Origin: Candidatus Falkowbacteria bacterium RIFCSPLOWO2_02_FULL_45_15
GTDB lineage: Bacteria; Patescibacteriota; Patescibacteriia; Patescibacteriales; XYC2-FULL-47-12
Direction of reading: 5' to 3'
Assembly: GCA_001777995.1 (NCBI GenBank)
Contig: MFFV01000035.1
Coordinates: 1-20,129 of the forward strand
DNA: 20,129 nt
Part shown: piece by piece, positions 7,068 to 12,975 of the stretch
Layout of the letters: each line of letters starts with the position of its first letter
Numbering within the stretch: the stretch's first letter is position 1
Position numbers and translations under genes: made by a program
The notes under the pieces: generated by a model
What the model saw: the letters and a program-made list of their open reading frames with translations, nothing else
Databases searched by the model: none
Told to the model about the DNA's origin: nothing

Positions 7068-7101
7068 ATAAAAAGCCCCGCTGGGTATTTTCCAGCAGGG
7101 C
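7068..7101 (-). terminator. Intrinsic terminator of the 7131-7727 gene
   Basis: On the minus strand GCCCTGCTGG and CCAGCGGGGC form a 10-bp stem with one mismatch, followed by TTTTTATTTT. It lies 30 bases past the stop codon. Confidence 0.9.
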
Positions 7102-7130
7102 GCGAGACGACATATCCAATACTTTTATGC

Positions 7131-7727
7131 TTATAATAAATTTGCGAGAGGATTATATATGTAGAAAGCATTAAGACCTGTAGAATAGACCTCTTGCTTT
7201 AATTCTTCCGCGAGATTGGGGTGGCGATAATAAACGCCACTAATAACTTCTGAAATAAGTTCGGGATGTTTTCTGAACAGTTTGCGCATTTTGGCAATCA
7301 GGTACGCTGCCATGCCTTTGCGCTCATTACTGTTCAAATCATTAAGCCCCTCTAGAGAGTGCGAGATCTGCCCTCGCTCGACAGGTATTCTCACGGAAAA
7401 GTAACATTCGAATTCCTCTAGCAACTCAAGGGGGCAAGACTTCAGAAACGAGCCGATAACCATTCCGGCTGTGTATGGTTTGGTTATCATTAGCAGCCGC
7501 CGCAGGTTAAAAGAAACGATGGTACCGTTTTTGCCGGCGCGCAGTATTTTATGCTCCTCTAATAGTCCCACTAAATCATCTCCGCAGCATCCTAATGCGG
7601 TTGTTTGGTATATGTCATCCCAGCCGATATCATCACATAACCTTTTCAGACACTTAAAAAAAACACAATAAAACCAAAAAGGAACATCATAAAAAAGATC
7701 AATAATGCGTCTTATAATGCGTGTCAT
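7131..7727 (-). CDS. ORFan protein, 198 residues
   Basis: I do not recognise a family. The start is set by AGGAGG 8 bases before the ATG at 7727; the frame extends further upstream, but that part covers the promoter and leader hairpins. The N-terminus (MTRIIRRIIDLFYDVPFWFY, then CVFFKCLKRL) is basic and strongly hydrophobic, perhaps an amphipathic or membrane-associated helix. The rest is mostly helical, with Cys at CVFFKC and LGCC and a segment DDLVGLLEEHKILRAGKNGT that looks like a winged-helix or helix-turn-helix piece. C-terminal helices follow (RKGMAAYLIAKMRKLFRKHP, then ELISEVISGVYY). It is a complete single-gene unit with promoter, structured 5' leader, strong Shine-Dalgarno and terminator. 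Regulatory or membrane-associated roles are guesses. Confidence 0.75.
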   Translation of the reverse strand: MTRIIRRIIDLFYDVPFWFYCVFFKCLKRLCDDIGWDDIYQTTALGCCGDDLVGLLEEHKILRAGKNGTIVSFNLRRLLMITKPYTAGMVIGSFLKSCPLELLEEFECYFSVRIPVERGQISHSLEGLNDLNSNERKGMAAYLIAKMRKLFRKHPELISEVISGVYYRHPNLAEELKQEVYSTGLNAFYIYNPLANLL

Positions 7728-7749
7728 AATGACACCTCCTGATATGTTT

Positions 7750-7785
7750 TTCCGAGACGGACTCGGAATTGGGGCGGACCCAATT
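7750..7785 (-). promoter_or_regulatory. Two tandem leader hairpins with UCCGY loops
   Basis: In the minus-strand transcript AAUUGGG-UCCGC-CCCAAUU (7785-7767) is followed directly by UUCCGAG-UCCGU-CUCGGAA (7768-7750). Both have perfect 7-bp stems and nearly the same 5-base loop, and the stems overlap by two bases. They lie between the promoter and the Shine-Dalgarno of the 7131-7727 gene, so a regulatory role is plausible. Confidence 0.6.
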
Positions 7786-7790
7786 GTTAG

Positions 7791-7820
7791 AATATAAACA
7801 TATAATAAAATTTTTGTCAA
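7791..7820 (-). promoter_or_regulatory. Sigma-70 promoter for the 7131-7727 gene
   Basis: On the minus strand TTGACA (7820-7815), an 18-base spacer and TATATT (7796-7791). Transcription would start near 7784, at the base of the first leader hairpin. Confidence 0.75.
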
Positions 7821-7896
7821 CTTCCCTCTTCTATTAAAATATGCTAAAATGGTAGCAGAAATTAACACTTAAATTTCGCATTTTTTTATTTAAAAC

Positions 7897-7902
7897 TATA
7901 AT
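7897..7902 (+). promoter_or_regulatory. TATAAT -10 box at gyrB, possibly giving a leaderless mRNA
   Basis: A perfect TATAAT ends 7 bases before the gyrB ATG, so transcription would begin at or next to the start codon. The -35 region is poor. An alternative extended -10 (TGCTAAAAT, 7842-7850) would give a leader of about 50 bases. Confidence 0.5.
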
Positions 7903-7909
7903 CTGAAAT

Positions 7910-9925
7910 ATGCCTAAAAAATCAACCGAGAAATCAAATTACACCGCCGAAAGTATTACCGTCTTAGAAGGGCTTGACCCGGTACGCAAGCGCCCGGGCA
8001 TGTATATCGGCTCTACGGCGGCGGCCGGCTTGCACCATTTAGTTTGGGAGGTGGTAGACAACGGCATTGACGAAGCGATGGCGGGATACGCCACCGCCAT
8101 TATAGTTAAGATGCTCGTTAACGGCATGGTAGAGGTTAGTGATAACGGCCGCGGCATTCCGGTAGAAACCCATAAACAAACAAAAGTTTCCGCCTTAGAA
8201 ACGGTAATGACGAAGTTGCACGCGGGCGGTAAATTCGGCGGCAGCGGCTATAAAGTTTCCGGCGGCCTGCACGGCGTCGGCGTCTCGGTGGTTAACGCTC
8301 TGTCTGAATACATGAAAGTGGAAGTGCGCCGCGAGGGCAAAGTTTGGATGCAGGAATACAAGCGCGGCGTTCCCCAAAAAAAAGTGCGCGCGGTAGGAAA
8401 CTGCAAAGATACCGGCACCATCGTCACTTTTAAACCGGACGCGCAAGTATTTACCGAGTTAGAGTTTGACTGGGGCAAAATTTTAGACCGGATGCGCCAG
8501 CAGTCGTACCTGACCAAAGGCATCACTATCAGCGTCATTGACCAGCGCCCAAACCACCGGCCAAAAAATTTTAAATTTCATTTTGAAGGCGGAATCAAAG
8601 CGTACATTAAAGCGCTCAACCAATATAACACCCCTAAACACGAAACTATTTTTTACGCGGAAAAAGACGTCAATAACTCAAAAGTGGAGGTGGCTTTGCA
8701 ATATAACGACGAATACAACGAAGAGGTGTTTGCTTTCGCCAACAACATCCATAACCCCGAGGGCGGCACGCATCTAATGGGTTTTCGCAGCGCTTTGACC
8801 CGAGTCTTAAATAACTACGCCCGTAAACAAAACCTGCTGCGCGAAAAAGACGAAAACTTAACGGGCGACGATACGCGCGAAGGCTTAACGGCGATTATTT
8901 CGGTAAAATTAACCGACCCGCAATTTGAAGGCCAGACTAAAAGCAAGCTCGGCAACGCCGAAATGCGAAATTACGTGGAACAAGTTTTTGGCGAGGCCTT
9001 TACCGTATTTTTGGAGGAGCATCCGCGGGAAGCGGAAAGCATCATCGGCAAATGCGTATTATCGGCGCAGGCGCGTTTAGCGGCCCGTACCGCTAGGGCG
9101 AATATTTTACGCAAAGGGGCGCTGGAAGGAATGACTTTGCCCGGCAAATTAGCTGACTGCTCGTCTCGTAAGGCTGAAGACTGCGAACTCTACATCGTTG
9201 AGGGCGATTCTGCCGGCGGGAGCGCCAAGCAAGGCCGCAACCGCGAGTTCCAAGCAATTTTGCCGCTGCGGGGAAAAATTTTGAATGTGGAGCGGGCGCG
9301 GCTGGATAAAATGCTGGCTAACAACGAGATTAAAAACTTAGTGATTGCCCTCGGCACCAATATCGATGAACAGCTGGACTTAACCAAACTTCGCTATCAT
9401 CGCGTCATCATTATGACCGATGCGGACGTGGACGGCGCGCACATCCGCACCTTGCTCTTGACGTTATTCTATCGCCACTTCCGGCAACTGGTAGAAAACG
9501 GCCATCTTTACATTGCCCAGCCGCCGCTTTATCAAATTAAAAAAAACAAAGAAACCCAATATGCCTATTCGGATGAGGAAAAAAATAAAATTATAAAACA
9601 ATTAGGCGGCGGCGAAATAGAAGAAACGGCCGAAGCGGCCGAAGAAGAAACAAGCGCGGCGGAGGAAGCGCAGGCGGAAGCGGACGAAATAAAAAAATCA
9701 GCCGCTAAAATCCATATCCAGCGCTACAAAGGCTTAGGCGAGATGAACCCGGAACAGCTTTGGGAAACAACCATGGCTCCGGCTAACCGCGTCTTGCTGC
9801 AGGTGGCGGTAGAAGACGCGGCCCGGGCGGATGAAACCTTTGACATTTTAATGGGCTCGGACGTAATCCCCCGCAAAAAATTTATCCAAGCGCACGCTAA
9901 AAACGTACAAAATTTGGATATCTAA
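7910..9925 (+). CDS. gyrB: DNA gyrase subunit B
   Basis: GyrB supplies the ATPase and TOPRIM parts of DNA gyrase, which introduces negative supercoils. The GHKL ATPase domain shows EVVDNGIDEAMAGY (about 46-59), DNGRGIPVE and GLHGVGVSVVNALS. The transducer domain follows, then TOPRIM with EGDSAGGSAKQGRNREFQAI (about 429-448), LPLRGKILNVE and DADVDGAHIRTL (about 503-514). The C-terminus has IQRYKGLGEMNPEQLW and ends KNVQNLDI as in GyrB. An acidic, Ala/Glu-rich low-complexity stretch (about 565-595) lies between the TOPRIM acidic motif and RYKGLGEM. The length of 671 fits GyrB. ParE is the alternative paralogue; length and C-terminus favour GyrB. No Shine-Dalgarno precedes the ATG. No gyrA lies in the window. 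Confidence 0.95.
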   Translation: MPKKSTEKSNYTAESITVLEGLDPVRKRPGMYIGSTAAAGLHHLVWEVVDNGIDEAMAGYATAIIVKMLVNGMVEVSDNGRGIPVETHKQTKVSALETVMTKLHAGGKFGGSGYKVSGGLHGVGVSVVNALSEYMKVEVRREGKVWMQEYKRGVPQKKVRAVGNCKDTGTIVTFKPDAQVFTELEFDWGKILDRMRQQSYLTKGITISVIDQRPNHRPKNFKFHFEGGIKAYIKALNQYNTPKHETIFYAEKDVNNSKVEVALQYNDEYNEEVFAFANNIHNPEGGTHLMGFRSALTRVLNNYARKQNLLREKDENLTGDDTREGLTAIISVKLTDPQFEGQTKSKLGNAEMRNYVEQVFGEAFTVFLEEHPREAESIIGKCVLSAQARLAARTARANILRKGALEGMTLPGKLADCSSRKAEDCELYIVEGDSAGGSAKQGRNREFQAILPLRGKILNVERARLDKMLANNEIKNLVIALGTNIDEQLDLTKLRYHRVIIMTDADVDGAHIRTLLLTLFYRHFRQLVENGHLYIAQPPLYQIKKNKETQYAYSDEEKNKIIKQLGGGEIEETAEAAEEETSAAEEAQAEADEIKKSAAKIHIQRYKGLGEMNPEQLWETTMAPANRVLLQVAVEDAARADETFDILMGSDVIPRKKFIQAHAKNVQNLDI

Positions 9926-9933
9926 AACAAAAT

Positions 9934-9962
9934 TTGACATATTTTCCCATATGCTATATACT
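9934..9962 (+). promoter_or_regulatory. Strong promoter for secE-nusG-rplK
   Basis: TTGACA (9934-9939), a 17-base spacer and TATACT (9957-9962). Start of transcription is expected near 9969, only about 12 bases before a terminator-like hairpin. Confidence 0.85.
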
Positions 9963-9980
9963 GGGGATAGAATAAAAACT

Positions 9981-10008
9981 GTTCCGAAAGCTTTCGGAAC
10001 TGTTTTTT
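9981..10008 (+). terminator. Terminator-like hairpin between the promoter and secE
   Basis: The perfect palindrome GTTCCGAAAGCTTTCGGAAC (9981-10000) is followed by TGTTTTTT. It can end gyrB transcription, but it also lies downstream of the secE promoter, so it could attenuate the ribosomal operon. Confidence 0.85.
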
Positions 10009-10024
10009 AAACCAAAATTACCTT

Positions 10025-10216
10025 ATGGATATTGCGAATAAACTCAATACTTACATTAGAGATTCAATTGAGGAAGTAAAAAAAGTAGCTTGGCCGACGC
10101 GCCGGGAAACAAAAAATTACACCCTGCTGGTTATCGGCATTAGTTTGGTTTTAGCCGCCTATTTAGGCGCCTTGGACTATATTTTTAACTGGCTGCTGGA
10201 GAAAATTTTACGGTAA
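10025..10216 (+). CDS. secE: Preprotein translocase subunit SecE
   Basis: SecE clamps SecY in the membrane translocon. The 63-residue protein has the usual short bacterial form: an amphipathic N-terminal helix with the conserved EVKKVAWPTRRETKNYT (17-33) and one membrane segment (about 34-56, LLVIGISLVLAAYLGALDYI). The classic secE-nusG-rplK-rplA order confirms it. It is the first gene after the promoter at 9934-9962 and has no clear Shine-Dalgarno. Confidence 0.95.
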   Translation: MDIANKLNTYIRDSIEEVKKVAWPTRRETKNYTLLVIGISLVLAAYLGALDYIFNWLLEKILR

Positions 10217-10244
10217 TTCAAGCCAATTTATAACTTGTTGAAGT

Positions 10245-10787
10245 ATGAAACAATCAGCCAACTTAGGCAAACGCTGGTACGCCATCCACACTTACAGCGG
10301 TTACGAAGAGAATGTGGTGCGTAATTTAAAGCAAAGAATAGAATCGATGGACATGGAAGATAAAATTTTTGATATTATCATTCCTAAGGAAAAAAAGATA
10401 AAAATTAAAAACGGCAAGCGCCACGTCGTGGAAGAAAAAATTTTTCCCGGCTATGTTCTCGTCAGCATGGTGGTTACCGATGACTCTTGGTATGTCGTGC
10501 GCAACACGCCGAACGTTACCGGATTCATCGGCACCGGCACTATTCCCACTCCAATTTCCGACAAAGAAATTCAGGATTTGCAGAAACGGATGGGCGTGGA
10601 AGAGCCCAAATTCACTATTGATGTTACTGCCGGCGCGCCAGTCAGAATCGTGGATGGCCCATTTAAGAATATGGAAGGCAAAGTAGTGGAAGTTGACCAG
10701 GAAAAAGGCAAAATCAAAGTATTAGTTTCCATGTTCGGCCGAGAAACGCCGGTAAATTTAGACTTTTTGCAAATTAAAAAAATATAA
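10245..10787 (+). CDS. nusG: Transcription termination/antitermination protein NusG
   Basis: NusG binds RNA polymerase and links it to Rho or the ribosome. The NGN domain (about 8-115) has KRWYAIHTYSGYEENVVRNL, then FPGYVLVSMVVTDDSWYVVR, then NTPNVTGFIG. The KOW domain (about 128-178) has GAPVRIVDGPFKNMEGKVVE and RETPVNLDFLQIKKI. The length of 180 is standard. It lies 28 bases after secE and 2 bases before rplK, so it is cotranscribed with both. Confidence 0.96.
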   Translation: MKQSANLGKRWYAIHTYSGYEENVVRNLKQRIESMDMEDKIFDIIIPKEKKIKIKNGKRHVVEEKIFPGYVLVSMVVTDDSWYVVRNTPNVTGFIGTGTIPTPISDKEIQDLQKRMGVEEPKFTIDVTAGAPVRIVDGPFKNMEGKVVEVDQEKGKIKVLVSMFGRETPVNLDFLQIKKI

Positions 10788-10789
10788 TT

Positions 10790-11212
10790 ATGGCGAAAGA
10801 AATTTTAACTAAAATTAAACTGCAAATCAGAGGCGGGCAGGCCAATCCGGCGCCGCCCATCGGGCCGGCTTTGGGGCAGGCGGGCTTAAACATTCAGGAA
10901 TTTTGCACCCGCTTTAACGAAAAAACGAAAAACCAAATGGGCGAATTGATTCCGGTGGAAATAACCGTCTATAAAGACCGTAAATATGATTTTATAATGA
11001 AAAAACCGCCGGCGTCCGAACTGCTAAAAAAATACGCTAACATCCAAAAAGGTTCAGGCAAACCTCTGACCGAAAAAGTCGGCGCCATCACGACCGAGCA
11101 GCTGCGCGCCATCGCGGCAATCAAATTGTCCGACTTAAACGCTAATGATGTTGAAGCCGCGATGAAAATTATTGCCGGCACCGCGCGCCAGATGGGGATT
11201 AAGATAAAATAG
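10790..11212 (+). CDS. rplK: 50S ribosomal protein L11
   Basis: L11 binds the GTPase-associated centre of 23S rRNA. The N-terminal domain shows IKLQIRGGQANPAPPIGPAL, then GQAGLNIQEFC. The linker and C-terminal RNA-binding domain show KKPPASELLKKYANIQKGSG and GTARQMGIKIK. The length of 140 is typical. It starts 2 bases after the nusG stop without a separate Shine-Dalgarno, suggesting translational coupling. The gap to rplA is unusually long (186 bases) and holds a palindromic element and an L1-type leader. Confidence 0.96.
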   Translation: MAKEILTKIKLQIRGGQANPAPPIGPALGQAGLNIQEFCTRFNEKTKNQMGELIPVEITVYKDRKYDFIMKKPPASELLKKYANIQKGSGKPLTEKVGAITTEQLRAIAAIKLSDLNANDVEAAMKIIAGTARQMGIKIK

Positions 11213-11218
11213 AAACTA

Positions 11219-11338
11219 ATAGAAATATGCGGCTCGCAGACTCGCTACGAAATACAATGGAAATACAGTTGTATATCACGACGAGCGTAGCGAGGAGCAT
11301 ATTTCTACTGTATTTCGCGCGTTAGCGCATATTTCTTA
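11219..11338. repeat. Complex inverted-repeat element between rplK and rplA
   Basis: AGAAATATGC (11221-11230) can pair with GCATATTTCT at 11297-11306 or at 11327-11336. CTCGCTACG (11241-11249) pairs with CGTAGCGAG (11286-11294), and AAATACAGT (11261-11269) with ACTGTATTT (11307-11315). The overlapping arms allow alternative hairpins. It looks like an inserted palindromic element inside the ribosomal operon. Confidence 0.75.
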
Positions 11339-11348
11339 TATAATAATC

Positions 11349-11387
11349 TGTGGGAGATTAAATTAAAAAATAATCGCTATTACCACA
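11349..11387 (+). promoter_or_regulatory. Probable ribosomal protein L1 autoregulatory leader
   Basis: TGTGG (11349-11353) pairs with CCACA (11383-11387), and GATTA (11356-11360) with TAATC (11371-11375). A small asymmetric loop, GA on one side and GCTATTA on the other, separates the stems. This copies the L1-binding site of 23S rRNA, where GGUGG-GA and AAUA-CCACC flank a similar loop. It lies 12 bases before the rplA start, where L1 is known to repress its own translation in other bacteria. Confidence 0.72.
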
Positions 11388-11398
11388 AAAAATAGATT

Positions 11399-12073
11399 AT
11401 GTCTAAACGAATGTCTGAACTTAAAAAATTAGTTGATAAAAATAAATCCTATACAATTGCGGAAGCGGTCGCGTTAGCGAAAAAAACTTCTAAAGTTAAA
11501 TTTGACGCTAACATTGAATTGCACGCTAACTTAGGCATTGACCCAAGCAAAGGCGAACAGCAGGTGCGCGCCTTTATCACCCTGCCGAAAAATGCAGCCA
11601 AACCAAAAACTATTCTGGCTTTTGTCGGCGCGAGTGACGAACAGGCCGCTAAAGACGCGGGAGCGGATATCGTCGGCGGCGAAGAATTAATCAAAAAAAT
11701 TATTGAGACTAAAAAAACCGATTTTGACATTGCGGTCGCTACGCCCGAAATGATGAAAACGCTCGCACCGGCGGCAAAAATTTTAGGCCCGCGGGGGCTG
11801 ATGCCTTCGCCGAAGAATAAAACCGTCACTACCGACATCAAAACCGCCATTGCTGAAATTAAAAAAGGTAAAATTGAATTTAAAAACGACGCTGGCGGCA
11901 ACGTCCATCTCATTATCGGTAAAGTTTCCTTTAGCGATGAAGAACTGGCTACTAACTTTCAAGTAGCGCTGGAAGCAATCCGTAAAGCCAAACCGGCAAG
12001 CTCTAAGGGAACATATCTGCAAAAAGTCAGCATCTGCTCGGGCATGGGGCCGGGGATAAAGGTACAGTTATAA
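11399..12073 (+). CDS. rplA: 50S ribosomal protein L1
   Basis: L1 forms the mobile stalk near the ribosomal E site and can repress its own mRNA. The 224-residue protein is full length. Domain I is split around domain II as usual: KVKFDANIELHANLGIDPSK near the N-terminus, the central GADIVGGEELIKKI and ILGPRGLMPSPKNKTV, then GGNVHLIIGKVSF and SKGTYLQKVSICSGMGPGIK at the C-terminus. It is preceded by the L1-type hairpin at 11349-11387 and has no Shine-Dalgarno, and is followed by a strong terminator. It is the last gene of the secE-nusG-rplK-rplA unit. Confidence 0.96.
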   Translation: MSKRMSELKKLVDKNKSYTIAEAVALAKKTSKVKFDANIELHANLGIDPSKGEQQVRAFITLPKNAAKPKTILAFVGASDEQAAKDAGADIVGGEELIKKIIETKKTDFDIAVATPEMMKTLAPAAKILGPRGLMPSPKNKTVTTDIKTAIAEIKKGKIEFKNDAGGNVHLIIGKVSFSDEELATNFQVALEAIRKAKPASSKGTYLQKVSICSGMGPGIKVQL

Positions 12074-12105
12074 ACCAGTTATAAGTTTTAAATTTTAAGA
12101 TATAT

Positions 12106-12132
12106 AAAATATGGGCGAAAGCCCATATTTTT
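12106..12132 (+). terminator. Intrinsic terminator of rplA
   Basis: The 11-bp stem AAAATATGGGC-GAAA-GCCCATATTTT has a GAAA tetraloop and is followed by TTGTTTTTT. It closes the secE-rplA operon. Confidence 0.93.
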
Positions 12133-12137
12133 GTTTT

Positions 12138-12166
12138 TTGCTTTTTTGATTTTAATTTGTTAAAAT
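12138..12166 (+). promoter_or_regulatory. Candidate promoter for the dCMP deaminase unit
   Basis: TTGCTT (12138-12143), 17 bases, and TAAAAT (12161-12166). It would give a leader of about 110 bases carrying the two hairpins at 12205-12268. The match is moderate. Confidence 0.4.
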
Positions 12167-12204
12167 ATTGAGACCAAAAGAAATCTATCTTATCCACAGC
12201 AAAC

Positions 12205-12238
12205 AACAAGGAGGTTTTATTAAGGACCTTTATTTTTT
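12205..12238 (+). promoter_or_regulatory. AACAAGGAGG-hairpin-T-run element (copy 1)
   Basis: AACAAGGAGG is followed by a weak stem GGTTTT-ATTA-AGGACC (12213-12228, two G-U pairs) and TTTATTTTTT. The same arrangement recurs at 14966-14997 before the tmk-dut gene. It may be a weak terminator or attenuator; the Shine-Dalgarno-like AAGGAGG has no proper start codon after it. Confidence 0.4.
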
Positions 12239-12268
12239 ACCCCCACACTCATGTATGAGTGTGGGGGT
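12239..12268. repeat. ACCCCCACACTCAT palindrome (copy 1 of family)
   Basis: A perfect 14-bp inverted repeat (12239-12252 and 12255-12268) around GT, just upstream of the dCMP deaminase start. A related palindrome lies inside miaA at 19984-20011. Confidence 0.85.
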
Positions 12269-12283
12269 ATACTCTCAAAAAAT

Positions 12284-12883
12284 ATGGAGAAACAGCACAA
12301 TCTCTCGGAAAAAAAACGGACTGATTACCTAAGCTGGGATGAAACTTTTATGCTGATGGCCGGCATTATCGCCCAACGCTCCAAGGACCCTAACACGCAG
12401 GCCGGAACTTGTATCGTGGATGAAAATAACGTCATCGTCGGTTTGGGTTATAACGGCTTTCCGCGCGGCTGTTCGGATGACAGCTTGCCCTGGCGGCGCG
12501 ACCGAGAGTATAAATTGTCGGAAACTAAATACGCTTATGTGGTGCACTCGGAAGTGAATGCGATTTATAACGCTAACAAACCGGTAAAAAATTGTAAGCT
12601 TTATTGCGTTTTGTTCCCTTGCAACGAATGCTCAAAAACCATCATCCAAAGCGGCATCAAGGAAATTATCTACCAAAAAGACTGGTACCATGACCAAGAA
12701 GAATGGGTGGCGGCGCGTAAAATGCTGGATTTAGCCGGCGTTAAATATAGGCAATACGCGCCGCAACACGACATAAAAAAATTATTTGCCGCGCCGACCG
12801 ATGCTGACGACTCTGCGCCAACCGTCAAATCTTCTCCAGCCGCAATTGACAACAATGAATTTGTTTTTGAGGAGATAATTTAA
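12284..12883 (+). CDS. Deoxycytidylate (dCMP) deaminase
   Basis: The enzyme converts dCMP to dUMP, the substrate of thymidylate synthase. The 199-residue protein shows the zinc-dependent deaminase signature: HSEVNAI (His88, Glu90) and FPCNECSK (Cys113, Cys116). The N-terminal SWDETFMLMAGIIAQRSKDP, then NTQAGTCIVDENN and GLGYNGFPRGCSDD are typical of the DCTD/ComEB-type dCMP deaminase rather than cytidine or guanine deaminases. His-Ser-Glu replaces the usual His-Ala-Glu. The C-terminal 35 residues are low complexity. An upstream in-frame ATG at 12251 lies inside a palindrome, so the ATG at 12284 is preferred. It opens a four-gene dTMP cluster with a ThyX-like protein, a nucleotide kinase and a thymidylate kinase-dUTPase fusion. 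Confidence 0.92.
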   Translation: MEKQHNLSEKKRTDYLSWDETFMLMAGIIAQRSKDPNTQAGTCIVDENNVIVGLGYNGFPRGCSDDSLPWRRDREYKLSETKYAYVVHSEVNAIYNANKPVKNCKLYCVLFPCNECSKTIIQSGIKEIIYQKDWYHDQEEWVAARKMLDLAGVKYRQYAPQHDIKKLFAAPTDADDSAPTVKSSPAAIDNNEFVFEEII

Positions 12884-12886
12884 ATT

Positions 12887-12967
12887 TGTCATTCCCGCGA
12901 AAGCGGGAATACCATTAGCTATGGATTGCCTTTCATTGATGAGATTCCCGCTTTCGCGGGAATGACA
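12887..12967. repeat. TGTCATTCCCGC inverted-repeat element, left of thyX-like gene
   Basis: An 81-bp element whose first and last 24 bases are perfect inverted repeats (ends TGTCATTCCCGC and GCGGGAATGACA); each arm is itself a hairpin (ATTCCCGC-GAAA-GCGGGAAT). It starts 4 bases after the deaminase stop and ends 9 bases before the ThyX-like ATG. A related copy follows the ThyX-like gene at 14269-14347. Confidence 0.9.
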
Positions 12968-12975
12968 TAAATAAC

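Noticed and set aside
7728..7868. N-terminal extension of the 7131-7727 gene
   Set aside because: The extension covers the promoter and leader hairpins; AGGAGG sits 8 bases before the ATG at 7727.
9600..9700. Ala/Glu-rich stretch in gyrB as a palindromic insertion
   Set aside because: The DNA is low complexity without inverted repeats, and variable acidic linkers between TOPRIM motifs and the C-terminus are not unusual in GyrB.
11449..11913. Long minus-strand open frame opposite rplA
   Set aside because: rplA is unmistakable on the plus strand; the opposite frame has a low-information Ala/Ser-rich composition.
12251..12283. Upstream ATG start for the dCMP deaminase
   Set aside because: The ATG lies in the right half of a perfect palindrome, and the extra residues do not match the family.
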